Assembly: GCA_017311315.1 (NCBI GenBank)
Contig: CM029647.1
Location: 2,736,576 to 2,800,575 of the forward strand
Source of the DNA: Dendrocalamus latiflorus
Lineage: Eukaryota; Streptophyta; Magnoliopsida; Poales; Poaceae
Direction: 5' to 3'
DNA: 64,000 bases
This document shows positions 49,363 to 60,500 of the stretch, piece by piece (the stretch's first letter is position 1; each line of letters opens with the position of its first letter). Under the pieces are notes generated by a model. That model ran no database searches. It was not told where the DNA came from and saw nothing but the letters and a program-made list of their open reading frames with translations. Both the position numbers and the translations under genes were made by a program.

Positions 49363-50688
49363 ATTGTGAATGGCAACCGGGACTTGTTGGCAGACACCTG
49401 GTGATGGTACGCGATCGCCGTTCGCGACGCCCACCGTAAGCCCCGGCCGTGGCTCCATTGTGAGGCCGAGGCGATCGGCCGTGGCGGAGGATATGAACGA
49501 ATGGGTGGAGCCGGAATCCACGAGGGCGCGCAACTGTGTCGTGACGACGGACACAGCGAGACGCATTGTATCCCCCGTCTTGATGCCGGTGAGAGCATGG
49601 AGCGAGATTTCAACTTCATCTTCGGTAGCGTCATCATCTTCCCCGGTACCCTCCACAGGCGCACTGTCGTCCAATTCCATCAGATAGAGCCCTTTCATCG
49701 AGCACTGCTTGATGTGCTCCCTTGAGAATTTCTCCGGGCAATTGAAGCACAGCCCATCCGCTCGGCGCTGCGCCATCTCCTGTGGCGTCAGGCGCTTGAA
49801 GCGGGTGCCGGCGGCCGGCGCACTTTTAACCGGAGCCGGTGGAGTAGGGATGGGCGCCCGACCCCCTGGCGCAGCCGAACGGGGCGTCATGGACGCCGCT
49901 GGCGCCACCGCACGATGCGACGAGAACGAGCGTGGGGGCACCCTGGAGCCGCTCTGGTCGTCGTCGTCGTCGAGTTCCAGGCGGCGTTCGAAGGCACGTG
50001 CCAGCGCCATGGCGTCGTCGAGGGTCTCTGGGCTCTGGAGCTCCACATCGGTCTGAAGAGGATTCCGCAGGCCTGCGGTGAAGATGTCGATCTGCTGCTG
50101 TTCGGTGACATTTCTGCAGCGCGCCAGGAGAGGAAGGAAACGCTCCTGGTACTCTTCGACCGATCCCGTGCGGCGGAGCTTCATGAGGGCGCCGAGCGCG
50201 TTGCTTCGAACCGGCGGCCCGAAGCGGCGTTGCACCCTGTCGAGGAGCTGAGGCCAGGTGGGTACTCCGCGATTCTGCTCCAGGCGGTAGTACCAATCCT
50301 GAGCCGAGCCCTCCATGTAGAAAGAGGCGAGCCAGACCTTCTCTTCCTCCGGCGTGCGGTGGGCGCGGAAGAACTGCTCCGCCTTGTGCAACCAGACGAC
50401 GGGGTCGGTGGAGCCGTCGTAGCGCGGGAACCGCAGCTTGTGGGAGGACTGGTAGGAGGGAGGAGGCGATGACGGCACCTCGGACTCGGGCTTCGCCTTG
50501 CCCTTGTCGGAGACGTCGCCGAGCTCGAGCTGGGTGGTCTGGAGGCGATTCACGGCGACCCAGAGGCGGCTCTGGTCGTTCTTGTGCGTCGCGAGGTCCT
50601 CTTTGACCGACTGGATCTCACCGAAGAGCTTCTCCATGGCTGATTTGAAATCGGCGGCAGAGAGAGGGGACGCCATGATCACGCGCAC
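49363..50688 (-). CDS. Gag-protease of the gypsy element
   Basis: About 440 residues before the deletion junction. The retrotransposon gag domain is centred on 'FPRYDGSTDPVVWLHKAEQF' and 'FYMEGSAQDWYYRLEQNRG'. A CCHC-like knuckle ('LCFNCPEKFSREHIKQC') has unusual spacing. The aspartic protease active site is 'LRALVDSGSTHSFI'. Coding then runs out of frame into integrase sequence near 49360. Start at 50688 or the second Met at 50676. The frame is intact up to the junction, fitting a young element. Confidence 0.9.
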
Positions 50689-50916
50689 AAGGAAGACGGA
50701 AGAGGAGTCGCGCGGCGGAGGAACAGAGGGGAAAGATGCTGACGGGAAGAGGGAAGGCGAAAACGAAGGGAGAGGAGTGGTGGGAGAGCACGAGCGGCGA
50801 TCGCCAGCGGCGATCTGGGACGAAGGACACGCCCGCCGATCTGGTGCGACCGGACGGCGTGGAAAAGCTTCGGTGGAGAAGAGAAAAGGCGTGATGGACG
50901 AGAGTGGGTGGGGGGT

Positions 50917-50929
50917 GGCTCTGATACCA
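50917..50929 (-). other. Primer-binding site of the young gypsy element
   Basis: Minus strand TGGTATCAGAGCC, complementary to initiator tRNA-Met, four bases inside the 5' LTR. Confidence 0.9.
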
Positions 50930-50933
50930 AAGC

Positions 50934-51217
50934 TGTTATGGCTTGATACTCAGAACTTTCTTTTCTTTCTTTCTTCCATTCATATCTTTCCATCAAGGCA
51001 TTACATGTATATATATAGCCATTAGGCCAACTCATTTCTACTCATTACTCTATCCTGTTTCCAACTCATATCCTGACAACCTCAACCACTTTCTAACAAA
51101 CATGACATCCTCAACAAAACTCTCTAACAACTTATCCTCTCTCTTTAACCCTTTGTTGTGGACATGGCTTTCTTGTTACGGCGAGTATAAACCTTGCCAA
51201 CAAAAGCGTCCACAACA
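50934..51217 (-). repeat. 5' LTR of the young gypsy element
   Basis: 284 bp. No difference from 47998-48281 was found on visual comparison. Contains TATA-like 'ATGTATATATATAG'. Confidence 0.93.
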
Positions 51218-52834
51218 TTTCCGTCAGTGCTACCATTACAGTTGCCGATTGTTAACTTCAACTCATCAACGGAGTTTTCAAGATGGTGTGTTCTACCCTC
51301 CAGCTGCGAAAGCCTTGAGCTTACACCTTCCAGTGCATGCAACAGGTTATCAGAATACTTCTTCATGGTTCGATCAATATCTGCCATAGTAACCATTCCA
51401 AAGTTACTCCTGTCCTCCTCGTGACTAACTTTCTTTAGCACATGAGGCTCCAATATGCCAGCACTCTTTCAATCAGAAGAAATTTTGTAAGTGTGTTATT
51501 TATATGATAATAAAGAATCAGGTATTAATATTATCATGTACAACCATGAACCATGAACAGTTCATTCCATGCAATCAAATACTTCAGAACCAATGGATGC
51601 CTACAAAATAAAATCTCTATTTTGTAAACATCAATAGTTAGCTGATAGCCAGTAACGGTTATATGATACTAAATAATTAAGCATTACAAGAGTACATACG
51701 AACTTGTAAATGGGAGAAATGGGGGACAGGCGAAAGATCTCAGCTCTGTGTAGTCTTTGTACAAAATAATATCTCAGCATAAGATTCATAGCACAAATGT
51801 ACTAGGAACTAGCAGCTTACGAAGATAACTCAACATGAAAATCTACATGAGTATAGTTTCATTAATCGCCACTCCAAGGGAGAAGCGTCACACATGGCAC
51901 ATAGTACAAATTCACTGAACTATGTTTCGTAACAGTACAAATAAACTTGTATATCAGCGGAGAAATGGGCAAATGCAATTAGGCATATCATTCGGCAGTG
52001 TCCAGTTGATGCCAACCACACAACATTGCCAAACATTCCAGCCCACCCTATACGATACAATAGCATGCCACAAAATTTAGGAGGAGCAACTGGCAGTATC
52101 CGAAGAAATCCCAACATAAAACTTACCACCAGTGTATTCTCGTATATCTTTTATCCAGCAAAAAAAGCATCTACTTATGGCGTGTTAGCTTAGTTTGCTC
52201 TCTGAATCTTCTGTTTCATGTAATAGACCATACCTAAGTAGCTTGTTACATGGTTGGAACTTGGGTTATATGTTTTCACTGGAAAACAGAGGCCAGAGAT
52301 GTAAATGGTTATCTCTCTATCTAAACAATCTACTCATGGCATCTATTACAAAGTAATTCTACGTCACAAAACTACTTACGAACTACGAGTTTTCTCTTAC
52401 CAAACTAGGCACCCTTGTACCCAAAAGAGTTGGAATTTTTCTGTTCGATTTGGGATGCAACTACATTAACACAGCTAGATCGAGAGATCTAACGGGAGAA
52501 GGAGCCACCGACAAAAAAGTACCTTGAGGTTGTAGGAGGCGGAGGCGGCCTTGGAGTCGAGGGACCCCCACGAGGCCGGGGCGGCGGTAGGGGCGGCGGT
52601 GGATGCAGCGGTGGTGCGGATGGGCTGGAAGTCCTAGCTGGGCAGCACGTCGTCGGCGCTGCCGTTTGAGCTGTGGCGGCGACGGCGGCGGTCCTCGGCC
52701 TCCTCCTGGGGGTTGGGGCTCATCAGATCGAGGAGCTCCACGCCCCTGCCCCCGCCGGTGGCAACGGAGGAGGAGGGGGAGGTGGAGGCGACGAGGCCGA
52801 GGATCTGTTTGTCCATGAACTGCGACGTGTTCAT

Positions 52835-53279
52835 CGGGAGGGGTGGCCTCGTCGGCGGCGGGAGCGAGAGCGGGCGGTTGGGGAGGGGATGCGGTGCGCG
52901 GCGTTTGGGTGTAGAGGTTGTTTTTAGTAGGACAACATGCCTGCTGAGCTTTATTTTTGCTAGTCATTTTTATTGGGCCTTTCTTTCTCTTCTTCCCCCT
53001 CTTTTTTTTAAAGAGAAATATTATGTGATATGGCACCAAATAGTACTATAACTTTGATTAGTGCTGTTTTGATCCAATAAGATGAAGCCAAGAGGGAGAG
53101 AAGTGAGGATGGCAAAAACAGAAATAATGAAGAAGATAAGGAAAAGAACCATGCCGGCCGCGACGAGAAAACCCTAGTTTGGAATCTTGGGTTGGATGGA
53201 GTTATGCGTATATTATGTGGGCCTAATCATGGTGAAGAGAGAAAGAAAGTTCGTTTGGCTCAAGAGGAAGACACAACAT
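52835..53279. other. Upstream region of the FLOE-like gene
   Basis: Presumably the promoter and 5' UTR of the minus-strand FLOE-like gene. A T-rich stretch at 52980-53010. No further feature can be supported. Confidence 0.35.
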
Positions 53280-54205
53280 TAATCAAGTTTTAGTGCTTAC
53301 AGTTCTGTGCACAAAGTTCAAGGCACTTTGAATGCCAATTCTCAAGTCTCTAATGCGGACAAAACACATATTTAAAAAGCTAATGAAGTTTACTTTCCAA
53401 TGAATTAAACAGCGCTTGATTGGAGCTTCCTGCACAAAGTTATGGCAACTTCATTCGATGTTGCACGAGCTGTCTAGAGAGACGTGCGAGACTTACCAAA
53501 CATAAAGAGTCCGAGTATTGCAATGCAAGTAAGGGTAAAATCCGACCACACCATGGCTTTTCAAAGGTTGAGATGGATTTCTTTTCAGGTTCCAAACGGA
53601 TTTGGAAGCCCCTTAAACAAGAAAAGAAAACATACAAAGATTTGAAGTCAGTTCGGATTCGGTTTGGGTTAGACAGGAAGTCTAACATTAAAACGCTCAT
53701 AACTTTCACAGAGTCCAATTTGGGTGTTCTTGGACTCGTTGGAAAGCTAATTCGAAGCCCCATACAATGGATGAGGTGCAAGCCCTAGAATTCTCATGGT
53801 CATGTCGCAAATCGAGAGAGAATATGATGGTAGCAGTTTAGATATTTCCTCTTTAGTTCGTATTAGAGTTTATTTCGGCCTTAGGCCAGATTGTGCGTAA
53901 GTTTTTGCCAAGACCGTGCATTATACACCTATATAAGGCCAGGGCATAGCCCCATTGTAACATAGGCTATGATATGATATGAATTGAGAAATAGAAACCA
54001 GAAAATCACCATAATTTGGTGGCTATTGTTGGCGTGTTCTTAAGATTTCCATCAAGGAATTGCTCTTGGTGTATTGAATCCAATTGTGGTGTTGGATTCT
54101 ACTCGCTGAAACTTTGGTTTCTCTACCCTTTGTTCACGTGCTGTGGTGTTCATGAGAGAAGGTTTATCTTGGAGGTGTATACTGTTCTTGGATGTGCAAG
54201 AACCT
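53280..54205 (+). repeat. Probable solo LTR or LTR remnant
   Basis: Repeat-like sequence with promoter features: TATA-type 'CACCTATATAAGGCCAGGGC' at 53929-53948, followed by a T/A-rich, polyadenylation-like region. The word 'CTTGGACTCGTTGGAAAGCTA' near 53728 is one I associate with grass LTRs. Exact ends and target duplication not identified; a kinase gene scrap starts directly after it. Confidence 0.4.
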
Positions 54206-54212
54206 TAGAATA

Positions 54213-54700
54213 AGGAGGGCATCCAGCAAGGCTATGAGGCGTGCCTCGCCGACTTAGGCCTCGCCAAAGTCGCCGAGGACGGCGCCAACTCTTTGCCCCC
54301 GCCGTTCGCCGGATCCTACGAATACATTGCTCCCGGTATGGACACTGCTTCCAGCCAGGCAATTCCAGTAGTAGCAGCAGCTGTGTACCGTACATGTCGG
54401 TAGTTAAGTTGGTTACAAGTGGCGTCATCTGATTCCATAGCAGAGTACACTGACGGTGTGAATGAATCCTGATTTGCGCAGAATACGGGTGTATGACCAA
54501 GATCACGACCAAGAGCGATGTGAACAGTTTCAGAGTGGTGCTACTGGAGATAATCATGGGTGGCGCCCGGTGGAGCTGGCGTTCGAAGAGAGGCAAAGCG
54601 CGGTGCAGTGGGTGCACGAGTACCTCCACCGGAAACGTGACCCGGCGGAGGTGATCGATGCTCCATTACAAGGCCCACCTCGCCAACTAAACCGACAGCC
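54213..54700 (+). pseudogene. LRR receptor-like kinase fragment (C-terminal kinase lobe)
   Basis: Two exon pieces: 54213-54338, with 'CLADLGLAKVAEDG' (DFG region as D-L-G) and 'FAGSYEYIAP'; and 54480-54700, with 'EYGCMTKITTKSDV' and, after a frameshift near 54560, 'QSAVQWVHEYLHRKRDPAEV'. The intron 54339-54479 keeps GT...AG in phase 1, splitting the Glu codon of the APE motif. These motifs are subdomains VII to XI of plant LRR class XI-type receptor kinases. The extracellular LRRs, transmembrane segment and N-lobe are missing, so this is a fragment of a gene, not a retrocopy. Confidence 0.8.
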
Positions 54701-57517
54701 CTCATCCGCCTGGCCCAAACCCAGGCCCAGCACCTTGCCGGCCCTACTCAACAACCGCAGTTGTAGCCTAAGGATCCAATGATGCCAAACGTGGCACTAT
54801 GGTGCCTGTGACTGTACTCGTCTGCGTGCTGTAGCAATACTGAAGACTTGCAATGTGGTGCATCCACTGTTTACTGCTGGTCACTGAATGACTGAAGAAT
54901 GTGGAGAGATCCTTTCGGCCAGGAAACGTTCAGGGGTGTGGGGCTTGTAATAACAGTCAATTTGCCTACTGGTGTGAGACTTGCACAGTTGCACTGAGAT
55001 CAAAGGAATGGAATCAGAAAGCGTAGAGGCAGCAGGTAGGCTAGCTGGGCGGGTTGGATTGATGCTTGTCCATGGGGTCATACAGTACAGGTTGCTTCTT
55101 CCTTCCTGTCTAGCCGCTGCTCGAGTGGACGTCTCTTCTGCTTACTGTTTCAGGGTGAAAAGGAGGCTTGCATACTCTCTTCCCTTTTGCCGTGTGTAGT
55201 TATCTTGGCTTCGCTATCTTCAGTTTCTACTGCGCATGTGCATGCGGTTGAATGATTATGTCAAATCCACTCCACTGGCACTGGCAGAACACACGGAGAG
55301 GGAACATGCATGCGAGTGACCTCCACTGTTAGAGAACTGTAAAATTACAGCACACATGCATATAGAGCCTGTTCTTTTTGTTACGATTTGTGACTTTTGA
55401 GCTGTTTGTACAAGAGATTATAGAGTAATAGAAACTCACGTGTGATTTTTGTCAATATAAATAAAGTCAGTAAAGTATGTACTACAATTAACTAATAGAT
55501 TCTATCTTAAAAAATACTTCGTTTAAAACTTGATTATTATAGAAAAATTGAAAAGTAATTTTTAGAAATCGAAAAGAACATGTCCTAGCTCCTTTTCCCG
55601 TGCTTGATGGCTCGCTCTTGTCAATCGATGGAGGACAAGTAGCCGTCCTTGTCTCTGATGTCTAGTGTTTCCTGTGCATTGATCAAATCAATAATCGATC
55701 GATCACCCCCACACACGCGTACGTACACAAAAAGTCGAGTGCACAGTGAAAATTTTCAGAACAACATCGTGGAGTACTACTAAGCAGGGGTACTTACCAG
55801 CGAGAACAATGTATATATACAGCAGATGCTCAAGGGCAAAACGGCATCTTTAATTACTGTTGCAAGACCGAAGCTGTCAGCAAGAACTGAGATCGAAGCC
55901 GCCGCCGCCGCCGCTGCTACAGTTTTCTGGGCCAGGGAATGTCGAGAGAGGTTCGTGGGGCTCATTAGCCGTGAATCATGCATGCATCATCCATGGTTTG
56001 TGAATGAACCGTGCTTGCGAGGAAGGAACAAATTACAGCAGCGGCAAAGCTTCGCTAGGCTGGACAAATTGGATCTGTGAATGAGGCTGCAGAATGACAG
56101 GATAAGCTAAGGCCCCTTTTTTGAATTTTGTCTTTTGGTTTATCCAAAAATTAAAACAAACATTGTATTTTAAAGTGAATTCTTCAAACAGTTTTCTGAA
56201 TTTAAAACCGTATGCATCATCTACATCGGCATTTCTACTATCCACTATCGTCTTAAAAAGTATAAATAAAAATATCAATTGCAGCTTAGAAGAATAGGAC
56301 CAAACCATGCGGCTGCCCCTAGGGCTGGCTGGAATCACCTGATCATTGAAAATTGCAAAATTTGAGCCTACACCTGATAACAACCCAGTGCAGGAGATTG
56401 GTGCTCATTTGGGCTTTTTTTGAATGGCTTATGGCTGAAAAGCACTGTAGCTGGCTGAAAAAACACTGTAGCTGACAGATGCTTATTTAGCATAATTAAA
56501 TTTAAAAAATATGTTAGCCCATTAAGTATAATACAAACAAATACGGGGAAAAAGAACCGGCAAAAAAACTCAACAAAAAGCCAAAAGTTCAGAAAAAGAT
56601 AAAATTTATGAATAGTGAAAAATAAGCCGGAAGCCAGAAGCTGAAGTCAAAATGAGCACAGCCTAATCTGCGATAGATAAATGGCACGTACGCCACGTAA
56701 CAAATGTGCATATATTTCCTTTTTTTTGTTTACTGAAGGGAAATGTGGAACATAATATTTCTTTTATATTTATTAGAAAGATCCTCTGATTTATATTAAT
56801 AACACAGCAAAGTACACGTGACTTGTGTAATTTACTTGATTGAAAAATGTGTAGTTCATGGCTGCCACTTGGACTGGGCCTTTGCAACTGCTTCACTTAA
56901 TGGGCTTTCACAAATAATAGCACAAACATATGGACATGCCATGCATGCCAACCTTGCATATTGAGGCCCAAATTTGCTCCTAATTTTCCCTCCTTTAATC
57001 GTCGTTTGAAGCTTCAACATTACCAACTACCATGATGGCTTCTCTCTTAAAAAATCCATGATCACAATGCAAACCGGACATCTCTACAAATGAACAAACC
57101 AATGATTCATTCATTCGATTGAAAAAAATCCTGTAATAAGGTTGACTCACGCATGGATTAAGGCACACCGAAACCGAAACTCTGGATGGAGCGTACTATA
57201 CATATGATGATCACAATTCACAACACTCCTCTCTATCAAATTTCTTCATGTATACATAACCCAAAAAAAACCCTAAAGAAAGAAAAGAAAAACAAAAGAC
57301 ATATCAAAAGAAGCATCACATATCAATTCGAAAACTTTTGGTGCTATCTCTTGATGGGCTTAATTATATTAAACCTCACCAGTAACCACTAGCTAGAGCT
57401 AACTAGGATGGTGTTGTTTGGTTGGTAATGATCAGCAATGATAGGACCGATCAGTAATTAAACTCGACGATCGATCTCCTTCTTCTTCTTCTCCGGCAGG
57501 CCGGCCGGCCTAGCAAG
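54701..57517. other. Intergenic with MITEs
   Basis: No gene recognised. 55367-55590 is a family 2 MITE (GCCTGTTCTTTTTG ... GAAAAGAACATG). An alanine-codon (GCC)n run at 55897-55917 lies in a short frame without a domain. 56100-56300 has MITE-like inverted AT-rich sequence. The last part is the 3' flank of the neprosin gene. Confidence 0.4.
56401..56659. mobile_element. MITE family 1, copy F
   Basis: 259 bp, ends GTGCTCATTTGGGCTT and AAAATGAGCAC, with interior family words in reverse orientation relative to copy C ('ATACAAACAAATACGGGG'). No coding capacity. Confidence 0.7.
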
Positions 57518-60500
57518 CTAGGGGCACCGGACGTTCCGGCCGGGGCCGCCGTAGTAGAAGTAGTTGCCCCAGGCGCGGTTGTACCCGCCCTGGATGCCGT
57601 AGCATGCAGGGTGGTCGGCGACGAGTCGGAGCGCGGCGGCAGGGATGAGGTTGTTGTCCCAGTCGACGACCTGCACGTTGCGGAAGTAGGCGGCGCGGTT
57701 GAAGCCCTCGCGCGGGAAGTGGCCGCTGCCCATCTGCGTCGGCGTGTGCGACCCCGACGGCCGCGAGTTGACAACCTCGCCGCCGAACTGCACCATGTTG
57801 GCGTGCCCTCCCAGGTGCGTGAACAGGAACGACGGCCAGTACCCCACCAGCGGGCCCGACCCCAGCTGCAGCCACCAGTGCCCGCGACGAGGGTCCTGCA
57901 CGTGCATGCACAAGTGACGTTTTGGACATTGATCACCGAAGGTGTACAGTGCCGTGTGCGGTATACCTTCCATATGAGGAGGCTGATGTCGAATTGCCGG
58001 CCGTTGTAGACTGAGGTCGGCGAGATGGCGGCTCCGATGGCGATGCGGTTGTTCGTTTGGACGAAGCCGGAGCAATGGAGATTGTAGCAGCCAGTCTCCT
58101 GGTATGCATCGGTCTGCACGCGCCGCGATCGACAACATTGCAACAGTTAGTCCTTCTTTCTTTCTTTTTTTTTAACTCACTTCAAGTAGTGCTTAGGGAC
58201 TTGTTGCATTCAATGGTACTACAGGAGAAGATGCTGGGTGCTGGTATTGTTTGTTACTGTACATTAGTGTTACACTTGTTAATTGCAACTTGCTTGCAGG
58301 TTTGCAATGGCAAAATCCAGATGTTGGTAAGAAAATGAGTTACATGTTTTTGCCACTGGTATGAAATATGCTTGGTAGAGTGTTGGTTTTGAGGACTTAC
58401 TGTCCAGTATGTGAAGAACCTTGGGCTGTTGTCTCCATACAGCTGAGGGCTTATCTGAATAAAGAAGAAGCAATGCAGAAAGTTAATAACACTGTCTCCA
58501 GCCAGCAGATCGGTTTGAGTGACTACTTAACCCCCAGAGCAAGGAAGTGATCAAGTCAATGGGCACACATTTCTAATCAACATATTGATCGAATCTAATT
58601 AATGAGCCCCAGTTCTATCTCATTTTAATACTACCAAGTCAACATGCAACCACATGGTAAGGAGGAAGGATCCAAATGTCCTACTTGCCATTCCATCTTA
58701 AGCATGCACGGAAGAAAATCACTACCACTAGTTACCAAGCATGGTCATTTCAGAACTTGTAATGTGAACCATTCCATCTTATGCGTCCATCCAAAAACAA
58801 TGCGATTTCTCCCTGCTTTTGGAAGACGAGGATTGTGAGCGTACGTTCTTAAGCTCTGACACAAGATGAGTTCCCAATTTCCCATGGTCCCATCTAATAC
58901 ATAGTGCCTACTACTTACCGGTAGTTTTTATGATTAAACCATAAAAATTTGCGAGCAGTTTGTTAGAGACATAGCACGGGTTTATTTTTACCCTTCACTA
59001 ATATGATCATTGATCAAAGACCTGCGAAACTGTACTACTACTACTACACCTCTGACCTCTGCCTTGCTGATGGCCACATTTACTCATGTCACCAACCAGA
59101 CAGCCTGAAGAAGGTCTGCGAGTCAGTTTTCCATTAACTAGATGGCTTTTCAGGACGATGTGAAAGCCGAGGCCGGAATTATCTCCCTCAAGCCGACACT
59201 ACACCCGGCCGGACGTAGGCGCTGTTTAACAGAAATCAACATGAAACACTCGATTTTTCAAAGCTACTTTTCTACTTATCTTGCTTTGCACTATCTCTCC
59301 CTCACTTTTCTTACTACCACTCTCTTTATAAAAGCTAATTCCTTTTATCACTACTGTTCATTTTTTACCAAAAACCATCCGTCGTCGTAGCTAATATAAA
59401 CCAGCCAATGCTACCACCGACCAATCCAAAGCAAAACCACCATCAACTCACCTCCTTAATTTCTTCCCTTCTACCGTTCGCACAACCCAGAATAGCAGCA
59501 AAATAATATCGACACCTTCGCACATTAGTTCTTCAGTGTTCTTGCACTGAAGCAATCAAGCAAAAGAAACGGAGAAAGACAGGGAAAAAAATTAAGGACG
59601 TACAAACAGACGCAGCATTCATGTACGAAAACGTAATACGTAGGCATACGTACCTGCCATCCGGCTTCGATGGTGTTGAGGTCGTTGCCGAAGGAGCCGG
59701 AGATGACCCAGATCTGGGAGAGGCTGAACTCCGCCGGCGACGCCACCTTGGCCGACCACACGTTCAGGCTCGCCTTCGCCCCGTAGAACTGATCCCCCGT
59801 CACGTACCCCACCGCGTGCTGCCGCGCGCGCGCCAATACAAACAAAACAACATGCACATTAATAACTCAGCATCAGGCTGCCGCTGCCATTGCTATTTGC
59901 TATTGCTAGCTACACGTCGCCATTACCATTGCTGTTGCTGTCGCCACCCCCAATACAATCAATGTACTGTGCAAGTACTGCACCAGCTACTGCGTACTAC
60001 CTTAGCTACCCCACTGCAATCAGGCTTTTAGTCTTGGGAGGGTACGGAGTAATATAAATTTATATATAATTTTAGTTGATATAAATGAAGTTATTATAAT
60101 ATGTACTGTAATTAATTTATAGATCTTATTTTGAAAAGACACTCTGTTTAAATGCTAGTTACTATAAAAAAAATCAAAAAAAGCTTTTAAAAGCTAAAAG
60201 AAGAGACCTAATATGGGGTGTGTATGCATGTATCTACTACTACCCGATCGGATTCAGATCAGCCATGGACTAAGCTAGTACAGGAAACCACGAGACACGA
60301 TTTGGTTGCGTAATAAATCAGGCAATTACTAGTACTGTTCGCCTCTGAGGCCGTCCATGGCACAAAATTTCTGTCTGCGTCCCTGCCTCTGAAGCCCATC
60401 TATGGCATACTGTGTGAGTACTTGTGTTTTTCCCAACTAATCTGTTGAATTGGTAATTCAGTACTATTCATGATTGTGCCGTAATAGCAGTGCAGCACGT

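Larger units (their letters stand above)
47998..51217 (-). mobile_element. Young, RT-deleted Ty3-gypsy chromovirus in FLOE exon 2
   Basis: Minus orientation. LTRs of 284 bp (50934-51217 and 47998-48281) look identical base for base, start TGTTATGGC and end CACAACA. A primer-binding site TGGTATCAGAGCC lies at 50929-50917 and a polypurine tract CCAGGAGGGCGGAAG at 48296-48282. Gag, protease and integrase with a chromodomain-like tail are present, but reverse transcriptase and RNase H are missing. It is flanked by TTTC (47994-47997 and 51218-51221). Short LTRs plus chromodomain suggest the Reina-type chromoviruses. Identical LTRs mean a recent insertion, which must have used enzymes from a related complete element. 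Confidence 0.93.
45890..52834 (-). pseudogene. FLOE-like (DUF1421) prion-like protein gene, split by a retrotransposon
   Basis: Exons: 52834-52523; 51465-51218 continuing at 47993-47963 across the inserted element; 47014-45890. Phases are 0 throughout, and without the insertion and one target copy the frame spans 572 codons. Layout matches the plant FLOE family (Arabidopsis FLOE1 forms hydration-dependent condensates in seeds): a Ser/Asp-rich N-terminus, a coiled coil in exon 2 ('ALEGVSSRLSQLEGRTHHLE'), a long Pro/Gln/Ser/Tyr-rich disordered region in exon 3, and a C-terminal UBA-like DUF1421 ('VVEKVATMGFSREQVRATVR'). Two lesions: the insertion in exon 2 and an in-frame TAG at 52636-52634, where family members appear to have Tyr ('S-Y-D-F-Q'). 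The terminal exon is intact. Normal product would be nuclear or cytoplasmic; here expression of full protein is not expected. Confidence 0.85.
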
